A DNA stretch of 64,000 nt, taken from NCBI RefSeq assembly GCF_027627475.1, contig NZ_CP115484.1, forward strand, positions 4,258,501-4,322,500, read 5' to 3'. A program made the position numbers and the translations under genes. Source of the DNA: Paenibacillus sp. SYP-B4298 (GTDB lineage Bacteria > Bacillota > Bacilli > Paenibacillales > Paenibacillaceae). This document shows positions 37,670 through 45,628 of this stretch, in pieces. Under the pieces are notes generated by a model that was given only the letters and a program-made list of their open reading frames with translations, was not told the DNA's origin and did no database searches. Each line of letters begins with the position of its first letter. The stretch's first letter is position 1.

Positions 37670-38503
37670 TTATTTCAACTCGTCCATCGGGACGACATCC
37701 ATATCCTTGAAGGTGTAGTTTTCCCCAGCCATTGCCCAGCAGAAGGAATAGCTGCTCGTTCCTGCCCCGGAATGGATCGACCATGGCGGCGAGATAATCG
37801 CTTGCTCATTGGCCACAACCAGGTGACGAGTCTCGGATGGCTCACCCATGAAGTGGAATACGCGAGTATCCTGATTCATATCGAAATACAGATAAGCCTC
37901 CATCCGACGGTCATGCACATGAGATGGCATCGTATTCCACACGCTGCCCGGCTTGAACAGGGTAACGCCGAGCATCAGTTGACAGCTCTGTACGCCGTTC
38001 TCATGAATATATTGATAAATGGTGCGTTCGTTCGATGTCTCGATCGAGCCAAGATGCAGCGGATTCGCTTCGTTAACGCCCGTCTTTCTCGTTGGATATG
38101 TCGCATGTGCAGGCGCAGATACGATGTAGATGCGCGCCGGATTCGAGCTGTCCTTGCTCTCCAGCGTCAGATCCTGCACACCCTTGCCGACATACAGCGC
38201 ATCCAGCTTGGCAAGCTCGTACACTTCGCCGTTCACCTTGATGACGGCATCTCCGCCGCCAACATGGAGAAATCCGGCTTCGCGGCGCTCCAGGAAATAT
38301 TCGGTCTTCAGTTGATCCGCTGCTTCAAGCTGCAAAGGCTCCTTCCCAGGCACGGCACCGCCGACAATCAGCCGATCATAATGAGAATACACCAATTCGA
38401 CCTTGCCATCCTGGAACAGATTTTCGATCAGAAAATCCTTTCTCAATCTTTCCGTCGTGTATGTCTTTATGTCAGTCGGATTCGTAGCGTGACGAATTTC
38501 CAT
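37670..38503 (-). CDS. kduI: 5-dehydro-4-deoxy-D-glucuronate isomerase
   Basis: A 277-residue cupin enzyme, normal KduI length, starting MEIRHATNPTDIKTYTTERL. The zinc-binding HVHDRRMEAYLY segment and PSHVH are visible. It converts 4-deoxy-5-ketouronate (from unsaturated galacturonate) to the substrate of KduD. ATG 38503 follows AGGAGG; the longer open frame is spurious. It is first in the operon; an extended -10 (TGTTATACT on the minus strand) lies about 45 bases upstream. No polysaccharide lyase is encoded nearby. Confidence 0.95.
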   Translation of the reverse strand: MEIRHATNPTDIKTYTTERLRKDFLIENLFQDGKVELVYSHYDRLIVGGAVPGKEPLQLEAADQLKTEYFLERREAGFLHVGGGDAVIKVNGEVYELAKLDALYVGKGVQDLTLESKDSSNPARIYIVSAPAHATYPTRKTGVNEANPLHLGSIETSNERTIYQYIHENGVQSCQLMLGVTLFKPGSVWNTMPSHVHDRRMEAYLYFDMNQDTRVFHFMGEPSETRHLVVANEQAIISPPWSIHSGAGTSSYSFCWAMAGENYTFKDMDVVPMDELK

Positions 38504-38625
38504 GGTATAAAAACCTCCTGAATAGTATGTTTTAGTTCGTTTATAGTATAACACTCCACAAACAAACATTAAAGAACTATTTCGGAAATTAACATACCCA
38601 CATCCAGCAATAGACCTTTCTTCAC

Positions 38626-39543
38626 TTATCGCTTGAGCATTGAGCGCAGCACGAACCGGACATTCTCCGGGCGCTCCGCCAGCCTTCTCATAAAATATCC
38701 GTACCAATCCACGCCATAGGGAACGTATATCCGCACCTTATAACCCTCATCTGCGAGCTGCTGCTGAAGCGCCGGACGAATGCCATACAGCATCTGGAAC
38801 TCATACCTTTCCCGCGTGATGCCACTGGCCTTGACGAATTGCTTCACATGGTTAATGATCTGCTCATCATGCGTTGCTATAGCCGCATAGTGGCCGCTCA
38901 GCAACTGGCGTTCTATCATTGTGATGAAGTTATGATCCACATCCTCCTTATTCGGAAAGGCCACCTCCTCCGGCTCCTTATAGGCTCCCTTGACCAGCCT
39001 ATAATTGGGCGCATACGAATGTAGTCGCTCCATGTCCTGCAGACTCTTATACAGATAAGCCTGCAGCACAATGCCAACATACCGGCCATAATCCGAGACG
39101 AGCCGCTCATAGAGCGCAATCGCAGGCTCATTATGGGCATAATCCTCCATATCGATGCGCACGAAGCTGTGCAGCCGCTTGGCTGTAGCTACGATGCCGC
39201 TCATACGCTGGAGACAGCGCCCAGAGGACAGATCCAGGCCAAGCTGAGTGAGCTTGAGCGAGACATTGGCCTGTGCGTCGCTCGCATGGATGGCCTCCAG
39301 CGCTTCGATGACTGCCACCGCCGCGCGGTCAGCCTCCTCCTCGCTGAACACATATTCGCCCAGATGATCCAGCGTCACTAGCAGTCCGCGGCTATTGAGC
39401 TCCCTGACCTTTCTCATCGCTGCATCTAGCGTCAGTCCCGCCACGAACCGCTCTGCGCCTAGACGCAGGCCGTAGCGCTGCGCTGCTTGATTGGCCAGGC
39501 GACTTTTGGATAAATGCAGCAATATGGTTCTCATGATCGACAT
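38626..39543 (-). CDS. Proline dehydrogenase
   Basis: A 305-residue PRODH (FadM/PutB type) with a TIM-barrel: VTLDHLGEYVFSEEEA, ANVSLKLTQLGLDLS, FVRIDMEDYAH, RLVKGAYKEPEEVAFP and IATHDEQI, plus the C-terminal RIYVPYGVDWYGYFMRRLAERP substrate helix motif. It oxidises proline to pyrroline-5-carboxylate with FAD. ATG 39543 follows AAGGAGAGG. No P5C dehydrogenase gene is adjacent. Confidence 0.95.
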   Translation of the reverse strand: MSIMRTILLHLSKSRLANQAAQRYGLRLGAERFVAGLTLDAAMRKVRELNSRGLLVTLDHLGEYVFSEEEADRAAVAVIEALEAIHASDAQANVSLKLTQLGLDLSSGRCLQRMSGIVATAKRLHSFVRIDMEDYAHNEPAIALYERLVSDYGRYVGIVLQAYLYKSLQDMERLHSYAPNYRLVKGAYKEPEEVAFPNKEDVDHNFITMIERQLLSGHYAAIATHDEQIINHVKQFVKASGITRERYEFQMLYGIRPALQQQLADEGYKVRIYVPYGVDWYGYFMRRLAERPENVRFVLRSMLKR

Positions 39544-39749
39544 CCGGCTTCACCTCTCCTTCAGTGGACCCGTGCAGAATACTCGAGTTGTAAAAAACAC
39601 AAAAAACCGCCAATTCTTATAGAATGGAAGTTACCACACCACCAGCTACAGAAAGAGCGATTCTTTTACATAATCAAATGACTACACATGAATAGTATAC
39701 CATGCAACCAACACTTCCTCCAGGGAATTTGGCAGAAAAAGGATTCACG

Positions 39750-39910
39750 AAGCGAGTGCTGACCCCCACTTTCAAGCTCTAATGTGAAGATTGTAGCGAC
39801 TGCCCACTCCAGACAGGCTCCAGCATCTATGCTCGGCGTAAAGTCGAGGTCGAGAGCGTGTTCGACCACATCAAGGGCAACCGGTCGTTCCGTCATTCAT
39901 TCTTGTTCCG
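39750..39910 (+). pseudogene. IS1182-family transposase remnant
   Basis: A short plus-strand stretch translates to CEDCSDCPLQ followed by RRKVEVESVFDHIKGNRSF, the C-terminal signature of IS1182-type transposases (Cys-rich knuckle and the VE.VFG.IK.N..F block). An in-frame TAA at 39780-39782 and the absence of the rest of the protein show decay. Its end overlaps the 3' end of the HxlR gene on the other strand. Confidence 0.65.
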
Positions 39911-40240
39911 GTTCTTGACTCCCCAGTCGCATAGCTGTTCGAGCACAGGCAATAACGTCTTAGCCTTGTCCGTGAGGCTATACTCTACTTTAGGCGGTAC
40001 CTGAGGATACTCCTTCCTCTTGACCATTCCATCGCCCTCCAACTCCTTGAGTTGAGAGCTTAAGGTCTTAAACGTGATTACCCCAAGCTGCCGTTTCATT
40101 TCGTTGAAGCGAACCGTTTGTTTCTCCGCTAGGAGGTAAAGAATAATCATTTTCCACTTACCGCTGACAACGGACATCGTATAACCAAACGGTGTATCCG
40201 CAATATTCGTATCTTTACCGTTTAAATCGGATATCCCCAT
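39893..40240 (-). CDS. HxlR-family transcriptional regulator
   Basis: A 115-residue winged-helix protein from ATG 40240 (AGGA 11 bases upstream; GTG 40249 is an alternative). The HxlR core is clear: TMSVVSGKWKMIILYLLAE, RFNEMKRQLGVITFKTLSSQLKELE, then KRKEYPQVPPKVEYSLT. Such proteins usually repress a divergent gene and respond to small electrophiles or metabolites. Here the divergent gene is ridA, and a palindrome lies between them. Confidence 0.92.
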   Translation of the reverse strand: MGISDLNGKDTNIADTPFGYTMSVVSGKWKMIILYLLAEKQTVRFNEMKRQLGVITFKTLSSQLKELEGDGMVKRKEYPQVPPKVEYSLTDKAKTLLPVLEQLCDWGVKNRNKNE

Positions 40241-40277
40241 ATTTAACACTATCCTTTCAGACAGTACCTATCTTAAA

Positions 40278-40315
40278 AGTACGTACTATTCCTTTCATTG
40301 TACTCAGTTTATACT
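40278..40315 (+). promoter_or_regulatory. ridA promoter with candidate HxlR operator
   Basis: A perfect 10-bp palindrome AGTACGTACT (40278-40287) abuts the -35 region of a promoter whose -10 is TATACT (40310-40315), 30 bases before ridA. A second AGTAC copy lies at 40263-40267. Inferred to be the HxlR-type regulator site. Confidence 0.45.
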
Positions 40316-40346
40316 TAGCCTAACTTTGAAGTAAAGGAGAAATATT

Positions 40347-40733
40347 ATGAACACAGTCAAAACCTATCATCACAATCTCTGGGATCACGGAATCTCACAA
40401 GGATACAGCGTAAACGGTACTTTGTACATCTCAGGTCAATTCTCCCACAATGAAACAGGTGAGTTCGTCGGTATCGGAAATATTAAAACACAAACTCTTC
40501 AGACGCTAGATAATCTGGATCGCGTGCTAGCAGAATTCGGAATCACCAAAGACCACCTCGCTTATGTTGAAATATACCTAACCAACGCGCAGGAGCATGG
40601 AGAGCAAGCCATTGAATTATTCAAAGAGTATATGGGAGATCATCATCGTCCTGCTGGTAGCCTTATCGGTGTTACCTACTTGGCTTTCCCCGAGCAACTG
40701 GTCGAGATCAGAGCAGTTGCACATATAGAATAA
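40347..40733 (+). CDS. RidA/YjgF-family protein
   Basis: A 128-residue protein of the RidA (enamine/imine deaminase) fold: GTLYISGQFSHNETGEFVG, QTLQTLDNLDRVLAEFG, the VEIYLTN strand, and FPEQLVEIRAVAHIE, where the arginine in EIRA is the usual substrate-carboxylate ligand. It may detoxify reactive 2-aminoacrylate or act on a related imine. ATG follows AAAGGAG. It is divergent from the HxlR regulator. Confidence 0.88.
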   Translation: MNTVKTYHHNLWDHGISQGYSVNGTLYISGQFSHNETGEFVGIGNIKTQTLQTLDNLDRVLAEFGITKDHLAYVEIYLTNAQEHGEQAIELFKEYMGDHHRPAGSLIGVTYLAFPEQLVEIRAVAHIE

Positions 40734-41016
40734 CCAAATATAAGTAATAGGTAATCTCTAATAAAGTTTATTTTCCTATGAGGAGCTTCAAAACATCGAT
40801 TCAAAAGAGCGATTGCCCATCTTTTTCAGCGGTATGGGGAGCAAGCAACCATTTAATCATGACGTCTTACGAATCCTGTATTGTTATTTTGAGGCAGATT
40901 TGCGTATGATGGACACAAGGGCAGAAGCCTCCACTGCATGGAAGGATAGGAACACCACGACTCAATGAGGCTCCGCTTGAACACATAGACCATTGTTCAG
41001 GAAGGAGAAGGTGCAC
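40734..41016. other. Intergenic region between ridA and the esterase
   Basis: No supported gene. A 67-codon open stretch (about 40765-40967, plus) has protein-like composition but no start, no ribosome site and no recognised family, so it may be decayed coding sequence. Confidence 0.3.
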
Positions 41017-42552
41017 TTGCTAAGAAGTGTTATTGTGGAAAATGGCATCGTACAAGGGCTGCCCGCCGCAGACCCCCGCATTACCAGCTACAAGGGAATC
41101 CCCTTCGCAGCTCCGCCCGTCGGGGAGAATCGCTGGCGTGCGCCGCAGCCGGCTCAGGATTGGGAAGGCACGCTGAAAGCATTCGAATTCGCTCCCATCT
41201 CTATGCAGGCCAAAACGGTCATCGACGATAACAATATTTATACCAGGGAATGGGCCGTTGACCCGGATATACCTATGGATGAGGATTGCTTGTATCTGAA
41301 CGTCTGGACGCCTGCCAAACGCGCGGATGAGAAGCTGCCTGTGTTCGTCTGGTACTTTGGCGGCGCACTGCAGGTTGGCCATACAGCGGAGATGGAGTTC
41401 GACGGGGAGCGCATCGCTCGCAGGGGCATCGTGGTGGTCACGGTCAATTATCGCCTGAATTCGCTAGGCTTCCTATGTCATCCCGAGATTAGCGCAGAAT
41501 CTCCCGATGCGCCCGCCAACTTCGGGCATCTGGATCAGAAGGCTGCAACGGAATGGGTGAAGCGCAACATCTCCGCCTTTGGCGGCGATCCGCAGCAGAT
41601 TACGATTGGCGGGCAGTCCGCCGGCGGCGGCAGTGTGCTGACCCATATGACCGCTCCTTGCAACCGCGGACTATTCCAGCGTGCAGTCATCCTGAGCGGA
41701 TTAATTACGGAGGTGTATCCCGGCAATCCTATGCCTATCAAGAAGATTCGGCTAACGGAAGCAGAGCAAGAGGGCGTTCGCTTCTTCGACTTCCTCGGCG
41801 TCACTACGCTGGCAGAGGCCAGGCAGCTTGATGCCACCTATATTCGGGATAAGACACTGGAGTACAATCGTTTCTGGGGAACCGTCATTGATGGTCAATT
41901 CTGCCTCGGCAGCCCCTTTGAGCTGTTTATGCGGCAGCAGCGTGAGATGGTTCCGATCCTGCTCGGCCATACCTCTTCCGAGTTCACCGTCCAGCCGATT
42001 GCCGCTACGATGGAGGAGCTTCGCGAGCTAGCCGACACCTTGTTCGGCGACCAGGCGGATACCTTTCTTGAGCTGTGCCAGGCACAGGGCAGTGATGTTG
42101 ATAAGGCGCTGAAGCAGGCTTCGGTGCGTATGATCGAATACGCGATCCGTCTTGCTGTACGCGCGAACAGCGAGCACCCGGAAGGCACCTCGCTATATTA
42201 TTATAACTTCGATGCCGAAATTCCTGGCTGGGATCAGCCGGGAACGTTCCATTCGGTGGACCTGTGGTTTTTCTTCGAGACGCTTGCCAAGTGCTGGCGC
42301 CCCTTTGTAGGCAAGCACTACGACCTGGCCCGTCAGATGTGCAATTATTTGTCCTATTTCATTGCGACGGGCAATCCCAACGGCCCCGACTCTACAGGCG
42401 ACATGATGCCCGATTGGCATCCCTGCACCTCGGAGCGGCCCTATGGCATGTTATTTGGCGACACTGCCCAATTCGCAGAGACCGCCCCTGATCCGCTGAT
42501 CGCCTTTTTGGTGGAGCAGTACTCTAGCAAGGCTGCAGCATCAAGCCGCTAA
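41017..42552 (+). CDS. Type-B carboxylesterase (para-nitrobenzyl esterase family)
   Basis: A 511-residue alpha/beta-hydrolase with YKGIPFAAPPVGENRWRAPQ, DEDCLYLNVWTP, the nucleophile elbow GGQSAGGGS (Ser in GQSAG) and a C-terminal TFHSVDLWFFFE carrying the probable catalytic histidine. The oxyanion-hole motif is VWYFGGALQVG instead of the usual W-x-HGGG. No signal peptide, so cytoplasmic. TTG 41017 is chosen because AAGGAG is 9 bases upstream; the frame is open further. Substrate unknown. Confidence 0.9.
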   Translation: MLRSVIVENGIVQGLPAADPRITSYKGIPFAAPPVGENRWRAPQPAQDWEGTLKAFEFAPISMQAKTVIDDNNIYTREWAVDPDIPMDEDCLYLNVWTPAKRADEKLPVFVWYFGGALQVGHTAEMEFDGERIARRGIVVVTVNYRLNSLGFLCHPEISAESPDAPANFGHLDQKAATEWVKRNISAFGGDPQQITIGGQSAGGGSVLTHMTAPCNRGLFQRAVILSGLITEVYPGNPMPIKKIRLTEAEQEGVRFFDFLGVTTLAEARQLDATYIRDKTLEYNRFWGTVIDGQFCLGSPFELFMRQQREMVPILLGHTSSEFTVQPIAATMEELRELADTLFGDQADTFLELCQAQGSDVDKALKQASVRMIEYAIRLAVRANSEHPEGTSLYYYNFDAEIPGWDQPGTFHSVDLWFFFETLAKCWRPFVGKHYDLARQMCNYLSYFIATGNPNGPDSTGDMMPDWHPCTSERPYGMLFGDTAQFAETAPDPLIAFLVEQYSSKAAASSR

Positions 42553-42673
42553 CAGGTACCACGGGAACGTGCAAAATGAGGGGCTGCTGATCGTTCCTGC
42601 AACGTTTCTCTCCTTAGTTCCGTATAGTATGTAGATCGTCGCTAGGAAAAGACAGAAATGGAGGAGAGAGAAT

Positions 42674-43093
42674 TTGTCAGGATTTGGTGCACCTTCGTTC
42701 ATGCCAGGGGGCGGGGACTTTCTATTCGAGCTTGTTCCGATTCTTATTGTGATCGGATTCATAGTCATCATCGGCATTATCGTTATGAACGGCGCCCGTT
42801 ATGTGAAGAACGCCCGCTCTCCGCGGGAGTCCAGCTACGCGCGTATCGTTGCCAAGCGGACAGAAGTACAGCATACCACCAACCATAACCATCATCAGGA
42901 TGGGTCCATGCATCCGACGCATTCCTCGCGTACTTATTACTATATTACGTTGGAATTCGATAACGGGGATCGCCGGGAATATCTCGATGTGAAGCAGCTT
43001 TACGGACTTGTGGTTGAAGGCGATCAAGGCTATGCCTCTACTCAAGGTGAATGGATCGTCGCCTTTGAACGGGAACGTATGCCGCAACAGTAG
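42674..43093 (+). CDS. DUF2500 membrane protein
   Basis: A 139-residue protein starting at TTG 42674 behind GGAGGAGAG. One membrane helix (LVPILIVIGFIVIIGIIVMNG) is followed by a cytoplasmic or extracytoplasmic domain with ARIVAKRTEVQ, a His-rich insert (NHNHHQDGSMHPTHS), and TYYYITLEFDNGDRREY-type strands typical of DUF2500. Function unknown. It is convergent with the first psp operon and shares a terminator with it. Confidence 0.8.
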   Translation: MSGFGAPSFMPGGGDFLFELVPILIVIGFIVIIGIIVMNGARYVKNARSPRESSYARIVAKRTEVQHTTNHNHHQDGSMHPTHSSRTYYYITLEFDNGDRREYLDVKQLYGLVVEGDQGYASTQGEWIVAFERERMPQQ

Positions 43094-43109
43094 TCGCGGT
43101 ACGCAGCAG

Positions 43110-43140
43110 AGCAGCCCCCCGATGTCCTCGGGGGGCTGCT
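43110..43140. terminator. Bidirectional terminator
   Basis: A perfect 13-bp GC-rich stem (agcagccccccga with tcggggggctgct) and 5-base loop between convergent genes. Confidence 0.85.
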
Positions 43141-43183
43141 TATATGATGGGGGCGTTGCGGCTGCCTTGCAGCCATGCCCCTC

Positions 43184-43876
43184 TTATTCGGCTTGTGTGC
43201 CAGCTCCAAGCTTCTGCTTGAGCGCTGCAAGCTGCTCATCCACCTGTACCTGCTTGAGCGGATCACGAGCCGCCGCCGGGGCAGTCGGGGCATAGGCGCC
43301 GCTACCTGGGAAGCGAGCCACCTCGGCCTCAGCCTCCAGTTGCATAATCTTCTCCTCCATCCGCGTGAAGCCACGAACGGCGCTGCCGCCCTCGATATGA
43401 TGAGTAACGTTCAGTTGAGACAACTGCTGCTTCGCCTTGGCTGCTTGAGCACGAGCTGCCAGATCGGTGCGCTTGGCGCGCAGCGCCTGAAGCTGTGCCT
43501 TCATCTCCTCCAGCTCATCGCGCAGTTGCTGAGCCTGCACCTTGCTCTGCTCATACAGCGAGTAGAACTGCTCGGCCTGCTGATCATAGACCAGCTTCTC
43601 CTCCAGTTGCTTGCGAGCCGCCAGCTCATCGCCTGCAATGACCGCTTGCTCGGCACGCTCCTGTGCAGTTGCCGCTCCTTGCACTGCGCCCTCATAACGC
43701 TGCTTCATCCGCTTCTCGTTCGCCATCTGCTTGGCAACGGTAACCTCCGCCTCACGAACCTCTGCTTCCATGTCACGTACATATTGGTTCAGCATCATGA
43801 CCGGATCTTCCATCTTATCCAATACCTCGTTCAGCGAAGCTCTTGTCATATCCTTCATCCGTTTGAAAATGCTCAT
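43184..43876 (-). CDS. PspA/IM30 protein (operon 1, distal copy)
   Basis: A 230-residue PspA/LiaH: starts [21 protein letters not shown], the amphipathic membrane-binding helix, then LEDPV-like EDPVMMLNQYVRDMEAE and long coiled coils. These ESCRT-III-like proteins polymerise on damaged membranes. ATG 43876 is preferred to ATG 43885 on spacing to GGAG. The closest relative in this window is the protein at 48822-49517, which shares long near-identical stretches. It is the last gene of a four-gene operon. Confidence 0.93.
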   Translation of the reverse strand: MSIFKRMKDMTRASLNEVLDKMEDPVMMLNQYVRDMEAEVREAEVTVAKQMANEKRMKQRYEGAVQGAATAQERAEQAVIAGDELAARKQLEEKLVYDQQAEQFYSLYEQSKVQAQQLRDELEEMKAQLQALRAKRTDLAARAQAAKAKQQLSQLNVTHHIEGGSAVRGFTRMEEKIMQLEAEAEVARFPGSGAYAPTAPAAARDPLKQVQVDEQLAALKQKLGAGTQAE

Positions 43877-43881
43877 TGTCC

Positions 43882-44265
43882 TCATTCTCCCTTCTCGTAT
43901 TGTGCAACCTTCGCACGATAATGATCCAATTCCTTACGCAATTGTGCTTTCTCCAAGTCATTCATCATTGCATCTGTAGTCGGAGCCTGATGCGGAGCAC
44001 CCCCATAGGGTCCGGCGGCTGGCCCGCTTCCCCAATGATTCCAGCCTGCACCGCCCATCCCGTAGCTGTCAGCGTACAACCGCTCCTTCGGCATAACGGC
44101 CGCGCAGATCAGATAGATCAGCAGCAGCGTTCCAGCGCTGAACAAGCAACCGACTGCAAGCACTACCCGCAGCAGCGTAGCATCAAATGCATACCGCTTT
44201 GCCAAGCCACCGCAGACACCGAGCAGCATTCGATCCGTATTCGACCGATATAGATGATTCGTCAT
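43882..44265 (-). CDS. PspC-domain protein (operon 1)
   Basis: A 127-residue protein with an N-terminal PspC domain (LYRSNTDRMLLGVCGGLAKR, then a membrane helix ending LIYLICAAVMPKE), a Gly/Pro-rich linker and a C-terminal coiled coil (DLEKAQLRKELDHYRAKV). PspC proteins sense or transmit membrane stress to PspA. ATG follows GGGGAGAG, and the stop is 5 bases from the PspA start. The paralogue at 49519-49974 has the same layout. Confidence 0.9.
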   Translation of the reverse strand: MTNHLYRSNTDRMLLGVCGGLAKRYAFDATLLRVVLAVGCLFSAGTLLLIYLICAAVMPKERLYADSYGMGGAGWNHWGSGPAAGPYGGAPHQAPTTDAMMNDLEKAQLRKELDHYRAKVAQYEKGE

Positions 44266-44294
44266 CCCGTTCTCTCCCCTCTTCGTCTATCCAA

Positions 44295-44969
44295 TCACTG
44301 ATCTAAATTCAGCTTCTGCTTCAGGCGCTCCAGCTCCATGTCCACCTGCGGCTGCTGCTCAGGGCTTAGCCGCATGGCATAGGTACCGTCCCGTTCCTGC
44401 TGCCTCAACTGACGAAGGCTCTGCGCCTCCAGCTCCTGATCGGTGAGGCGATCCTCCAGCCTGCGGAACATCCCCTCTGTTCCGGGTCCACCGAGCGCGG
44501 CACTGCGCTGCGCCATACGCTGCTGCAATCGTAGCGACTCCATCCTTGCCATATAATAGCTGCGCTTGCTTGCCGCCTCATCATACTCGCTCTTGAGCTC
44601 TGCAAGCCGATTCTCCAGCTCGACCAGCGTCCCCTTGCTCTGCTCATACAGTTCCTTATATTGCGCTGAACGCTCATCATGCATCGTCTTATCCAGCAGC
44701 GCCGAGCGCGCTGCGTCCTCTGCACCGGCCTGAAGCGCCGTCATCGCCTGCTGCTCCCTGCGTTCCTTTTGCGCCTCCTCCTGAAGCCATTGTCGCTTCA
44801 GTTGGAGGGCATGAGTGGTGCATTCGCGATAGAGCTGCTCCGCCTTCACCAGTTCCTCCTTGGTGCTATTCAGAAACCGGTCGATCATCTTCACCGGGTC
44901 CTCGGCTTTGTCCAGCCGATCATTCAAGGTGGCGATTGTCATATCCCGAACTCTGCGCATTAAGCTCAT
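44295..44969 (-). CDS. PspA/IM30 protein (operon 1, proximal copy)
   Basis: A 224-residue PspA family protein: MSLMRRVRDMTIATLNDRLD, EDPVKMIDRFLNSTKEELVKAE, and continuous coiled coil to LERLKQKLNLDQ. It differs clearly from the distal PspA in the same operon and matches the protein at 49982-50656 much better, so the operon encodes two distinct PspA subtypes. ATG follows GGAGG by 7 bases. Confidence 0.92.
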   Translation of the reverse strand: MSLMRRVRDMTIATLNDRLDKAEDPVKMIDRFLNSTKEELVKAEQLYRECTTHALQLKRQWLQEEAQKERREQQAMTALQAGAEDAARSALLDKTMHDERSAQYKELYEQSKGTLVELENRLAELKSEYDEAASKRSYYMARMESLRLQQRMAQRSAALGGPGTEGMFRRLEDRLTDQELEAQSLRQLRQQERDGTYAMRLSPEQQPQVDMELERLKQKLNLDQ

Positions 44970-45051
44970 TAGCCTGCCTCCATCTCTACTTCACGTATTG
45001 GTTCATATCGTTGCCAACTACCGGACAACAGCAACTGGCATGCTTCGTTTA

Positions 45052-45351
45052 TTAATATCTTTTCCCCCGGAACAGCGAGATACCCCACATAATCAGCAGC
45101 ACTGCCAAAATGAAGAAGATAACCTTCGACAGCTTGGCGATCAGCAGCAAACCTCCGACTGCCATGAATGCTCCGCCAATCACATGATTGTTGTTCCTCC
45201 AGCCAATCACCCCGACCCCGACCAGCAACAATGGGAACAGGAGACTGAACAGCCAACCGATCGTCACGCCGATGATGGGGAGCAAAATCCATAATCCCAC
45301 TACCGCGAGCAATATTCCGAGCCATGTTCTTTCTCTCATCATTTCCTTCAC
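45052..45351 (-). CDS. LiaI/LiaF-type small membrane protein (operon 1)
   Basis: A 99-residue protein of four close hydrophobic helices (TWLGILLAVVGLWILLP, LLVGVGVIGW, GGAFMAVGGLLLIAKL, ILAVLLIMWGISLF), like LiaI or the membrane half of LiaF. GTG 45351, ATG 45342 and ATG 45339 are all possible starts. It is the first gene of psp/lia operon 1, 82 bases before the next gene. LiaI-type proteins anchor PspA (LiaH) at the membrane. Confidence 0.8.
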   Translation of the reverse strand: MKEMMRERTWLGILLAVVGLWILLPIIGVTIGWLFSLLFPLLLVGVGVIGWRNNNHVIGGAFMAVGGLLLIAKLSKVIFFILAVLLIMWGISLFRGKRY

Positions 45352-45388
45352 CGCCTTTCGAATCCGTTTCTCATTTGCTTATGTACTT

Positions 45389-45457
45389 ATTGTAGAATGA
45401 ATTCACAATTGGCAGAACAGACCTGCGGCGGTTTTTCAACCTAGCTTTAGGTCGGGG
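45389..45457 (-). promoter_or_regulatory. Conserved stress promoter block, operon 1
   Basis: Minus strand: TACAAT -10 (45394-45389) with a poor -35, and, centred 54 bases upstream, an inverted repeat ACCTA-N4-TAGGT (45452-45439). The whole block 45413-45457 is nearly identical to 51058-51101 before operon 2, including AAACCGCCGCA and GTCTGTT. It is inferred to be a LiaR-type activator site. Confidence 0.65.
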
Positions 45458-45530
45458 TTTGGGCTGACCTTAAGGCGGAGTTATGTCCCCAAAGACCTCA
45501 TTCAGCCGCGAAAACCATCGCCACAGACTA

Positions 45531-45580
45531 TTACAGCCGCCTTGCCCTGCTGGACTCAGCATTGGACAAAGCGGCTGTAA
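45531..45580 (-). terminator. Terminator of the polysaccharide deacetylase gene
   Basis: ttacagccgc (45531-45540) pairs with gcggctgtaa (45571-45580), with extra pairing cttg/caaa-like inside. It lies 49 bases past the deacetylase stop. Confidence 0.55.
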
Positions 45581-45628
45581 ATGTTCTGGCTATACTATGA
45601 ATGCCCTGTGCATACTCGAATTCGTCTC

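Noticed and set aside
37031-38521. 496-codon open frame antisense to deoR and kduI
   Set aside because: It crosses two well-supported genes in the opposite direction and resembles no protein.
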